A stretch of DNA of 64,000 nt, taken from NCBI GenBank assembly GCA_025331125.1, contig JAOALB010000105.1, positions 1-64,000 on the forward strand. Reading direction: 5' to 3'. A model generated the notes under the pieces. That model was given only the letters and a program-made list of their open reading frames with translations, ran no database searches and was not told the DNA's origin. Position numbers and translations under genes: made by a program. Positions 11,109 through 24,560 of the stretch are shown here, piece by piece. Position 1 is the first letter of the stretch, and each line of letters opens with the position of its first letter. The stretch is from Mycogone perniciosa (Eukaryota; Ascomycota; Sordariomycetes; Hypocreales; Hypocreaceae).

Positions 11109-13848
11109 ATGCCTAGGCCTTCAAAAAGTTACGATAGATGGATGTATGGGGGGTTGTGGAGTTGTTCTATTTTGCGTTGTCGACATGCCGCATGATATCG
11201 ATCATCATCTTCTAGATGACTCCGGGTATTCCGCGTATTATTTGGGTTTACCGAAGGACTCACCTCCCATTCGCCAGGTCACTCATGGAAGCGTGCACCA
11301 ACCCAAGGCCAGTTCGGGCACTGCATGGATATTGAAGGATGACACACACAGCCTCTCGCTTACATCGTACATGCATACATGTTTTATCGCAGCCCAACCC
11401 TGGTGATCTTTTCCCACGTTCAATCGGTAGCCTTTTGGTTGCCGTCATGGGTAGCCAATTCTAGGGAAAATTCGGTGAGCAACGGCTGGCTGCATAGTTG
11501 TGCGTCCTTGATGTATTTACTCCTACTACTTCTACTACAAAGTACTTCATACTATGCTCTGACATCCCGAACAAACGGAATATTACGCTGCCGTCATGTG
11601 GGACGGACCCATCGTAAGGCATATGTCATATGACGGAAAAGCTCAAGCATCTCCTGCCTTAGCGTTTGGGGCTGATGTGTGTCAGGGATTCAGGACTGTT
11701 GCGTCATTTCGACACATATTGAGTTCTGACAATTAAGTCCAGGCCGGACCACTAGACGAATCGGGATGCTCAAAAACCCCGAGGCGGCGATTGATAGGGG
11801 TAGATTTTGCGGACTTGGCGGATTAAGGATCGGATTGGCGGGAAGCCAAATTTGCCCATTTACTATGAAGTACGAAGTACGAGCAGCACATAATACTACT
11901 AGGTAGTACTTAGTAAAGTTGTTGGTTGCAATAAGGTTGTGACCGGCCTTGACGAAATTGAAGACAAAGGGCAAAATCTTGCATGGCACGGACCACAACG
12001 TTGCGAACACGGATTGGTTTTGTTGCTATGTTAGGTACTCCGTACAATGTCTCAATAAGTGGGATCGTGCAGATAGATCATTGTCTTGGCTGAGGTGCGA
12101 CGGTTGCCTCTGTATCAATCGAAATATCGGACAGCATCTACGGGGTGACTATGCAGTTATTGTTTCTTTTTTCAGAACGCTTTCACGACTTCTTGTTTGC
12201 TGTTAGTACTACCTAGTATTGATAATCGGCATCTTGATACGGGAAAAGACATGGGCCGGAGCTGATCGAGCACCAATGTCATGGGTGATGCGTTTGTGCT
12301 TGATCTCGACAGGAGTCTTAAATCTTAACGAACCATGAACCCAACGGTCAAGCAGGAGCATGATGATTTATTGTCAGCATCACAAATTTGACATCATCGT
12401 AAGGCCACCACTGTTTTTTTTTTCTTCCAAGTACGGAGTACGCTATCCTTATTCTGGGTATGTACGGAGTATACTAATACTATTTATGTATTATCATGTC
12501 CGCCGGCCCTGTTCCCTGCCGATGCCCGAAATATCGAATACGCGTATAAGATAAGGAGCGGAGAGACGACGTGGCGATTGCTTGCGGAGTGCGAAGTACA
12601 TATTGCGGCATTCCTACGGAGGCCGCGCGCGATCCGGCGAAGCGGATAACAAAACCAGAAGGGATATGCCTTGAAACATCCGCATATCAAGCTCAGAAAT
12701 AACCAGAAAACCAATACATATATGCTACAACGGGTTAGCTAGTGTATCGCTGTACGGAGTAAGGTAGGTATTAATAAATACAAAGTTAAGAGCCATCACG
12801 GAAATACATACCTTAATTTTAGGTACGTATTAAGAATTTTTAAGTTACGGCGCACTACTGCCAATAGTAGTACTATGATTATTATAACCGAATACTAATA
12901 CGTCCTGTTCGTAAGCAACGTTGAAACGACTAAGTAGTATTGCCCTACCACGTACGAAGTACATTACGAGTATGCATCGTAACTCCACTGTAGTCCACTG
13001 TTGGTCCCTCAGCCCTAGAGACTTCTGGGCGTTTGATCGGAACACTTTTGGCGCCTCAGCTTATGCTTCGGGGCGTTGGAAACCCTTGGCAGCGAATGGT
13101 TAATATTGGGCCAATACTACATACTTCTAAGTACTCCGTATGTACGAGTGAGTACTGCTAGTGTGAGGAAGAGGTGATAAAATCCGAAGGAAGCACGGAA
13201 TTTGCGAGACACAATGTCCGAGCCAGCGGTCGACGCTCTGTCTCATCCGCCATGTGGGTGGTAATAGCCCAACGCCCACATAAGTTATGTACTCGTAGTA
13301 CTGGGTATAGTAGTAAGTAGTAGTACTCCGTGCTCCGTACTCCATAGTTGACTCACAAACGCTTCGGCGGTGCTCCGTCTGCCTGCCTTCCGGATCTGAA
13401 AGAATCTCTGGGCTCTGCGTGTGCAATTTCCTTTTTCCTAGCGCGGGGAGTCGGGTTGTTCAAACACCCCGACATGGCTCGGATCCATCAGGCCCTCGGC
13501 GGAAACTAAAAGTAGTAGTACCAGCTAAAAACTCCGCCGAAGAGACGCCCTCCAAAGCAGGCATCAGGACTCTTTTAGGACCCTGTGCCTTTTCCTCCCA
13601 ACTAATTATCCTCAGTTTCTTTCTCCAGTCTCTCATTGTTTTAATCTACTGGTTTTTTCAAGAACGAGGCTTTTGCCTTTATGCCCTATCGGGGAACCTT
13701 CTGTCAATAATAATTCTGGGCCGAAACGGATATAGGACTAAAGAACTTAGACGCCCAGGAACCTCCACAATCAGCAGCAGCGGCTGTTTACGCTGCAAAC
13801 GTATTGGACCGCGGGAGAATTCGAACGCTTTACACTGTTTCGCCCATC
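11109..13848. other. Intergenic spacer before the ABC transporter
   Basis: This 2.7 kb gap follows SAM50 and includes the ABC transporter promoter. It is locally AT-rich (12.2-12.9 kb) and carries repeated TACGGAGTA/TACTCCGTA motifs near 12027, 12433, 12468, 12754, 13133 and 13325. I see no supported gene. Confidence 0.55.
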
Positions 13849-16800
13849 ATGGCGACGTCTCTCAGCAAAGGCGCCGGCAACGACGCCACGGCCGCCAGAC
13901 CAGACGTTGCGCCCACCCGAACGCCACATCACGAAGCGGCCGAGACTAAAGAGATTTCCATAAGCGATGACATAGGGGGCTCTTCTGCTATTACTCTGGG
14001 TGGTGAGAATGAGGAAGATGAGGTCGCTGAGATGCAGCGCCGCTCCTCGGTTGTTCAGGCTCTCGCCCGATCCTACTCGCGTGCCTCCAAGGCTCCTGGT
14101 GGAAATCCCTTTATGGCTGGAGAGGACTCGCCTCTTAATCCCAGCTCTCCTAATTTCAGCGGCAAGGAATGGGCCAAGGCGGTGGTAGAGTTGGTGACAC
14201 AAGACGGACGCTCGTTCCGCTCCTCCGGTATCTGCTTCCAGAACCTCAATGTCTACGGCTACGGCGAATCCACCGACTACCAGAAAGATGTCGCCAACGT
14301 CTGGCTGTCGCTGGCTGGCTGGATGCGCGGATTCGTCGCCTCCAACCGCCAGCGCATCGACATTCTGCGCCAATTCGATGGCATTGTCCGCAAGGGTGAG
14401 ATGCTTGTTGTATTGGGCCCGCCCGGATCCGGCTGCTCGACCTTCCTCAAATCAATTGCAGGCGAGATGAATGGTATTTACGTCGACGATGGGTCGTATT
14501 TCAACTATCAAGGTATGGAATGCAAATGGAATTCTCAGAAGCTTCTGTGGTACGGAATTTGCCGTGTTTCCCCAGATCTGATCTGCATCTGCATCTAATC
14601 TTCTGGGTCACGGCAAATTCCGCCCCCACAGTTGTCTTTCATCACTAAGTCTTACAATATGCTAACACTATTTGTGCACAGGTGTATCTGCTGAAGAAAT
14701 GCACTCGCATCACCGAGGCGAAGCCATTTACACCGCCGAGGTTGACGTCCACTTCCCGCAATTGAGTGTTGGTGATACCCTCACTTTCGCCGCCAGGGCT
14801 CGACAGCCTCGCAACCTGCCCGAGGGCCTCAGTCGAAATGAATTCGCCGCCCATCTTCGAGATGTTGTCATGGCCATGTTTGGCATCTCTCACACTGTCA
14901 ATACTCGTGTCGGTAACGAGTACATCCGAGGAGTCTCAGGTGGTGAGCGAAAGCGCGTTACCATTTCTGAGGCTGCCTTGTCTGGTGCCCCATTGCAGTG
15001 CTGGGACAACTCCACACGAGGTCTCGATTCTGCCAACGCCATAGAATTCTGCAAGACCCTGCGTCTGCAGACTGAGTTGTTCAACAGCACTGCCTGTGTT
15101 TCCATCTACCAGGCACCCCAGAGCGCCTATGACTTGTTTGACAAGGTCGCCGTGCTGTACGAGGGACATCAGATCTTCTTTGGCCGTGCCGATGCCGCCA
15201 AGCAGTACTTCATCAATCTCGGCTTCGAGTGCCCTCCCCGTCAGACCACCCCTGATTTCCTTACCTCCATGACTTCGACCCTCGAGCGGGTTGTCAGACC
15301 CGGCTTTGAGGGCAAGGCGCCGCGAACCGCCGATGAGTTCGCCGCTGCTTGGAAGAACAGCCCCGAGTACAAGGCTCTTCATATCGAAATCGAAGAGTAC
15401 AAGCTTTCTCACCCCATCGACGGTCCCGACGCCGATGCCTTCAGAGCCTCTAAGCGCGAGCAACAGGCCAAAGGCCAGCGCAAGAAGTCGCCCTATACTC
15501 TGTCATACAGCCAGCAGGTTAAACTTTGCCTGTGGCGTGGCGTGAAGAGACTGTTTGGAGACCCCAGTCTGACTGTCGGTTCTCTTATCGGAAATTTCGT
15601 CATGGCTCTTATCATCGGTAGTGTCTTCTATAATCTTCAGGATAACTCTTCAAGCTTCTTCCAGCGCGGTGCCCTGCTCTTCTGGGCTTGTTTGATGAAT
15701 GCCTTTGCTAGTGCTCTCGAGGTGAGCTTTGCGAACTTCTCTCCTATCCTTATATAGCTGTGCTAACCTGGTGGCTAGATTTTGACTCTGTATGCCCAAC
15801 GTCCCATTGTGGAGAAGCACGCTCGATATGCCCTGTATCATCCTTCGGCAGAAGCAGTCGCATCCATGCTTGTTGACATGCCGTATAAGTTGGTAAACGC
15901 AGTCATATTGAACGTTACGGTTTACTTCATGACCAATCTTCGGAGGGAACCTGGAGCATTCTTCTTCTTCTTGCTCATCTCCATTGCCACGCTCTTCGTC
16001 ATGTCAATGATCTTCCGAACGATTGGTTCTGCGTCTCGAACCTTGTTCCAGGCCTTGGTCCCTGCTGCGCTGATCATTCTTGCTCTGATCACCTTCACCG
16101 GTTTTGTCATCCCAGTGAACTACATGCTGGGCTGGTGTCGCTGGTTAAACTACATCGATCCTCTGGCTTACGCATTTGAGGCTCTCATGGTCAACGAGTT
16201 CCACGACCGGGAGTTCATTTGCACGGACTTCGCCCCGTCTAAGATATTCCCCCAGTACAGGAATGTCGGAGTAGCCAACCAAGTTTGTACCAGTGTCGGT
16301 TCCGTCTCAGGCCGACCCTACGTCAACGGTGATGCGTACACACTGTCTGCTTTTGGGTACGTATGGGAGAACCGCTGGCGAAACTTTGGCATTGTCGTGG
16401 CTTTCATCGTCTTCTTCTGCATCACATATTTGATCGCCGCCGAGCTTGTGTTGGAAAAGAAGTCCAAGGGTGAGGTTCTTGTTTACCGACGCGGTCACAA
16501 ACCCGCTGCCGCCGTGCACGCTGAGAAGAAGCGCTACGACCCTGAGGCTGCCATGGCCAACATCGGACCTGTCCTCACGGCTGAGAGAACCAAGGAAGGT
16601 GTTCTCATGCAACAGACTTCAGTTTTCCAGTGGCATGATGTTTGCTATGATGTCAAGATCAAGAACGATACGCGACGTATTTTGGATCATGTTGATGGAT
16701 GGGTCAAGCCCGGCACGCTGACCGCCCTTATGGGTGTATCTGGTGCCGGAAAGACTACTCTTCTGGACTGCTTGGCTGATCGTACATCCATGGGTGTTAT

Positions 16801-18571
16801 CACAGGAGAGATGCTTGTCGACGGAAGGCCCCGTGACATGTCCTTCCAACGGAAGACCGGCTATGTTCAACAACAAGACTTGCACCTGCAAACCACTACC
16901 GTCCGCGAAGCTCTCAACTTCAGCGCACTTCTTCGTCAGCCGTCCCACGTTCCGAAGGAGGAAAAGCTTGCCTACGTCGAAGAGGTCATCAAACTGCTGG
17001 ATATGCAGGAGTATGCCGATGCCGTTGTTGGTGTTCCTGGTGACGGTCTCAACGTCGAACAGCGAAAGCGTCTTACCATTGGTGTCGAGCTCGCTGCCAA
17101 GCCTCCACTGCTGCTCTTCGTCGACGAGCCCACCTCTGGTCTGGACTCGCAAACTTCATGGGCCATTCTGGATCTGCTCGAGAAGCTGACAAAGGCCGGC
17201 CAGGCCGTTCTTTGCACCATCCACCAGCCTTCTGCCATGCTCTTCCAGCGCTTCGATCGACTTCTCTTCCTGGCCAAGGGCGGAAAGACTGTGTACTTTG
17301 GAGACATTGGTGAAAACTCCAAGACTTTGACCAATTACTTTGAGCGCAATGGTGGACACGCTTGCCCTCCAGAAGCCAACCCTGCGGAGTGGATGCTGGA
17401 AGTCATTGGTGCTTCCCCTGGATCTCACTCTGATGTCGACTGGTTCCAGGCGTGGCGCGAGAGTCCCGAGTACAATGCCGTTCAGGCAGAGCTTGAAAAC
17501 ATCAAGCGGGAGAAGCAAGCCGCCTCCTCCGCCACTGTTGAAGAAGAAGACCCCACCAGCTACAACGAATTCGCCGCGCCCTTCATGACCCAACTTAGCG
17601 CGAACCTGCACCGAGTCTTCCAGCAGTATTGGCGAACTCCAGTATACATCTACTCCAAGACTGCACTCTGCCTTTTCGTTTCTCTGTTCATCGGTTTCAT
17701 CTTCTTCAGAGCCCCGAACTCTATCCAGGGACTTCAGAACCAGATGTTTGCCATCTTCCAGATTTTTACCATCTTTGGCCAGATTGTTCAGCAGTCCATG
17801 CCTCAGTTCGTCATCCAGCGATCCTTGTACGAAGTGCGTGAGCGCCCGTCCAAGGTGTACTCATGGAAGGTGTTTATGCTGTCGCAAATTTTTGTTGAAC
17901 TCCCCTGGAATGCCCTCATGTCCGTCATTATGTTCTTCTGCTGGTACTATCCAATTGGTCTCTACAAGAACGCCGAACCCACAGGTGCAGTGACGGAGCG
18001 TGGCGCTTTGATGTTCCTCTTCATCCTTATGTTCATGATATTCACGGGTACCTTCTCGACCTTTGTGATTGCTGGATTCGAAACCGCTGAGGCTGGTAGT
18101 AACGTTGCCAACTTGTGCTTTATGCTCTGCCTTATCTTCTGTGGTGTCCTCGCCAGCGCTGACACTCTCCCGCGCTTCTGGATCTTCATGTACAGGGTTA
18201 GTCCCTTTACTTATCTGGTCAGCGGCATGTTATCAACTGGTCTGGCAAACACTGTGGTTCAATGCGCGGACAATGAATTCGTCAAACTTTTGCCACCAAG
18301 CGGCCAGACGTGCGGCGAGTATCTGGCGACTTACGTCAATGCCACCAAGGGCAATCTGATTAACCCTGACGCGCTTGACCAGTGTATCTACTGCCCCATC
18401 TCTGAGACCAACGCCTTCTTGGCAAACGCCGGCAGCTTCTATTCTGAGCGCTGGAGGAACTTTGGCCTGATGTGGGTATATGTTCTCTTCAACATTGTCG
18501 GTGCCCTGTTCATCTACTGGCTGGCCCGTGTGCCCAAGAAGAACTTGGACAAGAAGGCCAAGAAGGAGTAA
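13849..18571 (+). CDS. PDR/CDR-type ABC-G multidrug transporter, full size
   Basis: Three exons: 13849-14512, 14682-15721 and 15779-18571, giving 1498 residues, the normal size for fungal PDR pumps. The order is NBD1-TMD1-NBD2-TMD2. NBD1 has the PDR-specific Walker A with Cys in place of Lys (GPPGSGCST, from residue 190) and signature [11 protein letters not shown] (about 305). NBD2 has canonical Walker [12 protein letters not shown] (about 887), a degenerate signature [15 protein letters not shown] (about 992) and Walker [14 protein letters not shown]. These asymmetric motifs are diagnostic. Each TMD has six predicted helices, with the Cys-bearing extracellular loop before the last helix. 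Known role: ATP-driven efflux of xenobiotics, azoles or lipids at the plasma membrane. The substrate cannot be read from sequence. The start at 13849 (cccatcATGGCG) is the first ATG in frame. Intron 1 is 169 bases and contains a hairpin. Confidence 0.95.
14545..14631 (+). other. Inverted repeat (hairpin) inside ABC transporter intron 1
   Basis: GGAATTTGCCGTG at 14554-14566 is matched exactly by its reverse complement CACGGCAAATTCC at 14609-14621. The outer arms CTGTGG (14545-14550) and CCACAG (14626-14631) also pair, across a short mismatched gap. The intron RNA could form a long stem with a loop of about 42 bases. The right arm contains an unused CACAG acceptor-like site. Confidence 0.85.
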
Positions 18572-20730
18572 AATCCTCACCAAAAAAAACCACTAAAAAC
18601 CAAAACCATCACCATCATTGTTTGTTCTATTTTCATTCTTCCCCTTTGCGAGGGAAGACAATCCTCAACGTTCATTCTGAGATATGAACGGACGAAATTG
18701 TTTGCCATATAATATCCCATATGGCTCTCTTAATCCAGGCCATGCTGTGCATAGTTATGTTATGAGGATTGATTAGATGTCATCATCACTGGGCTGATTC
18801 ATAGATGGTATTTCCGCTCTCCGCTTTTCATGTTTTGTTATACGCTAGAAACGGGTCTTTGGGGCGGTTACCGCTTGACGCACACATATTTAATAGATGT
18901 TAGAGCACTTGCAAGAATTTTCTTGTGTGTTATAATATTCTTGATGGTGAATCGTTGTTCTGAATGACTCTGTGAGTGAAGTCTATCATGTTCTGCATCT
19001 CGATAAAACATGGCATATTTACACTATTGTAATTCTCGGGGTTTATGACCCTTATTGACACACTCATTCATTTTCACCTTCGTTTTGTATGTGGTGTGTT
19101 AATTTACCTCGTTATGACGGATCACAGGTAGTGGTATATCGAAGATGCACGCCCGTCTCTCTTGGACAGGAGTCCGACATGAGAGGCCTCAGCTATGGCT
19201 TAGTAGGAGAGCAGGTCTTTTGGATCCGATTGGGGCGGGTAATAAATAACACTTGAATCGATCGATTGCTATCCGGATAAAGTCGATGTTAATCGTAGTC
19301 GTGGTACTAGTATCTACTTCGTATGTAGATCGTATCCCTTCTAGAATTATCCTATGGAAACGAGATGCTGATTTACACACCCTGTAAATGATAAAGAGAC
19401 CCTATCATATAAGAATGGCTATTCGGTTGCTCTTGGATTTGTTCATGCCCAGACGCCAATTGGGGAAATATGTTGGTTGTTTTCCCGTACTGTCCTGGGT
19501 AATGTTGAGCTATTCTACTTCGTATGCGTACCTATTTTCAATATTGTTTCTCTAACAGGGTAGCTAATGCATCGTCTGGAGACCAGACTGTGATACAAAC
19601 AGAGCAAAGAGATATATACTAGGTATATATTGGGCGAATATCGTGCTTCCGAAAGTACAAAGTAGATTCCAAGCTGGTCCCCTCTCCGAGTCAGAACAAC
19701 GATATTGGCCAAGGGATTCCTCACCACCTCCATCACTAGCGATGCCTTATGTGAAACAACTATGGCACTATAGGATCGGCCGACACGACGCGTCTAATTC
19801 TAATCGACGATCCCATCTCCGACATTGATCGAGAAGAGGTTTTGGAAATGTGGCTTGCTGGTGGACGATCCAACAAAGGACCAGCCACCACGTGCGAGAC
19901 CAGGATTGTGTTACCCAAGATTGTCACTCCCGAACAGGTGGGGAGCTCAGGAGGGAGGATGATGATATGGCGTAAGCCATCCGTTGATCAACCCCGCGGC
20001 GCGTCGCGTCAGAATTGCTGAATTTCCATCAACTAAATTCCTGCGAACACGCGTTTGTTTATGGTGTTAGATTCTGAATTGGATGGTTTAGGCTTCACGA
20101 CCAGTCAGTCCATGTCTGAGCCCGTTCGAGTTCTCCCTGCTCGTCCTGCAGGGGGACTGTACCGTGTGTCTGCTGGATTGGATCTGTTGATGAGCTGAAG
20201 GTTAACACGCGACACAGGAGAGAAGGCAGAAACCAGCTTTCAGCTGCTCTACGAGTAGATATTCGTAGCGGCTGAACGGCAAACGCGACGTTGGCGCAAA
20301 AGGACGTTAGTATGAACAAGCGCCCGTTTCGACTCCATTGGGGGCTTTTCCCCAAGCAGGATTGCGGGGATCGAATCATTGTTTCCAACAGTTAGACTCA
20401 GCTAGATGCTTGGCCTACACTTGGAAGGGATGGTGGGTATGTGACTGGAACGAGTCAATCCGCGACTCCGTGCGCAGAGGTAGTACGAAGTAATAGCAGA
20501 CCAGTAATGCTTCGTAATGGGCTGCACACCGTAAGCTTGTTTCACCTAAAGAATAGCTTGGACAGTATTATTTGAGGGCCTAATATGGAAATAGTCGGTA
20601 TGGGTAAGTTGAATGTGAAGCTTGATTTGCTGATTGTTTTCGTGAGAATATTTTTGTCTCCTATGGCGTTGGAGGCTGCGAGATCCGGCGTATATTAACG
20701 GGAGTGTCTCTTTCATAGCCGAGTAAGGTT

Positions 20731-20758
20731 GCCTTGCCTTGCCTTGCCTTGCCTTGCC
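20731..20758. repeat. (CCTTG)n pentanucleotide microsatellite
   Basis: Five to six tandem GCCTT units in the gene-poor region. Confidence 0.9.
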
Positions 20759-20997
20759 AGGCAGGTGTTTGTGGAACAACCGCATTGCCGACCACGGGAA
20801 GAGGGCCCGAAGCGATGCAACGCTCTTAGAGAGTACTCGTAGTACTACTACTAATCCCGGTAACAAGAGAGCAATGATGCAAGATCCCACAGGCTTCCCT
20901 TTAGATAAGAGAGATACGAGTAGGAATTGGTATGGCTGACAAACGAAGCCGTTTGTCAAAATGCCAACGCCCGGTATCGGTACTCACTATTACTTCG

Positions 20998-21052
20998 CAC
21001 GAGTAGTATTATTACTACGGAGTACTCCGTACTTCGTACTAGTACTACTAAT
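20998..21052. repeat. TACGGAGTACTCCGTA palindromic cluster
   Basis: A dense block containing ACGAGTAGTA, TACGGAGTACTCCGTA (a perfect palindrome), TACTTCGTAC and ACTAGTACTACTA. It is one of the clearest examples of the dispersed family in both orientations. Confidence 0.8.
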
Positions 21053-21224
21053 GCCTGGCCTGGTCAGAACGGTTCCCAGCGAACTTGGCTGACAGGGCAC
21101 AACCCGGCCTCTGGTTCTCCTTGCCGGCACTAGCGCTCCGATAGCTCGACGGTGATGGCGCGGAATGCGGAGGTTGCGATGTTGTTGATACTAGCAACGT
21201 CGGTTTGTTTTGTTTTACGAGTAG

Positions 21225-21260
21225 TGTTTTGTTTGTTTTGTTTTGTTTTGTTTTGTTTTG
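21225..21260. repeat. (GTTTT)n pentanucleotide microsatellite
   Basis: Six or more tandem TTTTG units, flanked by degenerate GTTTG units on both sides. Confidence 0.9.
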
Positions 21261-23900
21261 CTTCGTTTGTTTGGTTGTGGTGATGTAGCAAGTTGGAGAT
21301 ACTCCTCCTACTGCGAAGTACTACTACTCGTGATGCTCCATATGCCGAAAAGGCTTACATACAGAGCAAAGACCGACCACAACTATCGCGCTGTAGCGAA
21401 ATGATGATATTGTCGCAAATTCACGCTGAGAGAAATGACTGCGTCGCGCCTTGCTGGCATCCTGCTCTTGGCTGTGGACTGTGGAGTGACGTGATTTTCT
21501 CCCTCGATGATTTTCTGGCTGTTTCGAAGTGCTGGGGCGGCTTGAGAAATCATGCATGCATTAAGGAAAATTCCACTTGGTGAAAATGTTTTCTAGCCAC
21601 ACCCCCTCCTCAGGGGCCGTGACCAATTGGGTTAAGCTTCAGGAACAGCTCTGTGATTGGTGCGCGGAAGGAGTGGGCCCCAAGCCGTGCAGGGTTACAG
21701 GGTAGACAGAGAAGCAGGGGCAGTGGCAGCCGTTCCAATCTATCATCATTTTTTTCTTATTATCATTTTTTTTCTTCCTGCTTGTGTGATGAATGAGCCC
21801 CTGAGTGAAAGTTTTGCCAGGAAAATGGCCTCGTTTTTCTCTCAAACAAATCTGACATGTCTTACGCGAGACTGGTTGCTTCTGATATTGTCTCCGTGCA
21901 TACGAAGCAATAGTACTCCGTAGTACTAGTGGTACTATCTCCCTCACGGGCAGAGAAGATTTGCCCGAAGCCTTACGGAGTACGGAGTACAAAACAAACA
22001 CAAGGAAAACATCTGTTTTATAACATCACGTGGGCTGGCCAAACAAGGCTTGGAATTGTCGAGCCACAGCACACAGATTGGCATGGAAATGGTCTCGTGA
22101 CCATCTAAACGCACCAATGGAATTTTCGCCCCCAACAGTGATGCAACGCCAGACGCCGAGGCTGCTCCGTCGAGCTTCGGCGGCGGTGATAGGAGCGGCT
22201 AATCAGCTGCAGCTTCCATCGTCGTGGCAAGCTGATTCTCGTCCGTGTCACGGTCCGCAACATCTTGTGACATAATGGGGTCGAGCTTTAGACGCAGGGA
22301 GAGAAATCGAGAGTGGCGAACATGGCGGGCTGACACTGACAACAGCCATGACATGACCAAAAAGCAACGTAGATGCCTGCCAAGACACAAGAGACACCTA
22401 TCCCTGAGACATTCTGCAGTCGTCAGACCGAGACCGGCGAGTCATGGTGCCCAATGGCAAATAGTAGTAGTACTTCGTAGTAGTAGCATCAATGTTGGGT
22501 AGTATCGCGATGCTTCGTAATCTCTGTCTAATTGTCGTATGAATCTAGACCGAGACCACGAGACCACCTCGAAGAGCACACGGCCCGAAGCGCAAGACCG
22601 GCCGTTATCTACGAGTAGAGAATCAGTGGACCTGAACACCGCGAGCTAGAGACGAAAAGAAGGAAAGGAACGGAAGGAAACAGCCTTGTGCGTCTGATCC
22701 GCCGAGGCTAATTCGCCATTCAACTTTTGCGAGCTGCTCAACACAAGATGCAGCAAGGATAGTATGCAGAAATGGCGGCTGTTGTTCGGCGGCTTCGGGC
22801 TCCCAACCGCATGGGAGATCGACAAATCCGAGCCGAAGTACCTGCATATCTAGTTTCCGATGCATGAAGCAGAGAGGGCAGAGACACTTTGGAAGCTGAA
22901 GGGTCAAAAGAAAATGGCGATAAGGACGTACGAGTACGAGTAGCAACACGATGCGTTCCTGCAGGTGCACCGGAAACTAGATTGGCTGTTGCAACCGCAG
23001 AAGCACGCACTGCGTCCGCCGAGGTTTCGTTTGCAGTGCCTCTTTTTGACCTGTCAAATTCTCGCCTCTGCATGCTGTCCATGCGATAACTAGAGGCAAG
23101 GGAAAAAGAAAGCAGACGACCGTGCGACGGCTCTCCTGCCGCTGATATGTACGGAGTACGGAGTATCTGGTTTTGATATGCGCCCACCCGTGTTATCTTG
23201 TGGTGTCAGATATACGGGGTAGTACGAAGTACTCTGGGCTTAGTCTCTATGTAGATGAGGTGCATCTTGACGTCAATGTAAGGCGATATGGTTTGACCAT
23301 CCCCGAGATAACAGTCAATGGGTGCATATGGATCAGGACTCATCTTGCTCGCCCAACAATGTAATAACGTAATAATAGACAAATATATCCTCTCTTCGTA
23401 CTCCGTATATGTGTGCGCACTTGTACGTGGTGCAACCACCTAATACCATGTGAACCATCACACCGGCCCCCTGATTAGGTACAACAACACGCACGTTGCT
23501 CAAAAGAAGTTCTTCTCCGAAGACTTCAATGTTAGCTAGAACGCTGTACTCCGAAGTTGTAGCACAGCAACCCATTGGTCAATAGAAACCTTGGCAATGA
23601 AACGTCTGTTGAGGTGAGCGATTGGCGGTGGTATGACTGACTGCATGCTCAGCTAAGATGGGCATCCAACGGCTCTCTTTTGACTGCTTCTTACGACTTC
23701 GTACTCTGGAGTATTACGAGTAATAGTGCTACTAATAGTATGCAGGCAGACTGGGGGCCAGTTCCAAGTGCCATGGCCACTATCTCTCAGACACGCTGCA
23801 GTCGTCCACTGAACGGGACGCCTCTGCAGTTGGGCGCTGGGACGGGAAGAGGCTACGGACTGCTAGAGCTAGAGCTGACCTAAGGAGGACCCTGAGAAGG

Positions 23901-23933
23901 GGCAGCTAGGCCCAGCTAGGCCCAGCCAGGCCC
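23901..23933. repeat. Short GGCCCAGCTA-type tandem repeat
   Basis: About three copies of a 10-base unit (GGCCCAGCTA, the last GGCCCAGCCA). Confidence 0.75.
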
Positions 23934-24139
23934 TAGTGGTGGCCAGTCAGGGAGGGATCCATGCAAAACGGCCAGCAAACCATCCCTGTCGCTCTCCCAT
24001 TAGTGGTCAGTTCCGCGCCTCTATTACCGCTACCCCTGCCGTGGACACAGCGCTGCAGCATGTGCAGGCGGGCAGCCACTGGGGGCTGTTAGTGACCGAA
24101 TGCGCTGTACCTCCTCTGTCCCAGAGCTCAAACCGCTAA

Positions 24140-24560
24140 CCTGGTTCCAGCCCTCGTCCCCTCTATCCCCCTTCTCATCGTCGGCATCCATTCCCAATTT
24201 CTACCCTGGCCAGCCCAGGACGCTGGCTCCCCACTCTTTTTCTTTCCTCTTCATCCGCCCATCACGGCCTCTCGCGAGACCATCTTTGTTTGTTCTCTCT
24301 CTTCCTCTCACACAGAGCGTCATCCTTCCTCAAGAGCGCTACTCTCAGCAGCGCACCGTCACCGTCCCGGCTTCCCTCGTCTCTCTGCGAGAATCACGAT
24401 CCCACGCTTGTTTACGGCCGCCTCCTCGAGTATGCTTTTTGCCGTCGTCCAATTCTAACTAAGACATCATACGCTCCGCTCCCTATCCGCCCTTGGGTTA
24501 GATAAGACAGGCCCATTCTACAGAGCTTCCCCCTTTGAGTCTACAGACCCGAACGGCCAC
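24140..24560 (+). promoter_or_regulatory. Pyrimidine-rich promoter/leader of the 1027-residue protein gene
   Basis: A plus-strand C/T-rich stretch (many CCCTC, TCTCTC and CTTCCTC runs), typical of fungal promoters and long 5' leaders, begins about 1.1 kb before the ATG at 25244. A GTACAT donor-like site follows AGCAG near 24596 and a CTAG acceptor-like site lies near 25089. A spliced 5' leader is therefore possible but not shown. Confidence 0.4.

Noticed and set aside
13804..13848. Upstream extension of the ABC transporter start
   Set aside because: The frame is open from 13804, but the first codon is TTG; the first real ATG, in good context, is at 13849.
20546..20959. 137-codon minus-strand frame in the gene-poor region
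   Set aside because: It includes the CCTTG repeat translated as KARQGKARQ, lacks any domain, and has no leader-like context.
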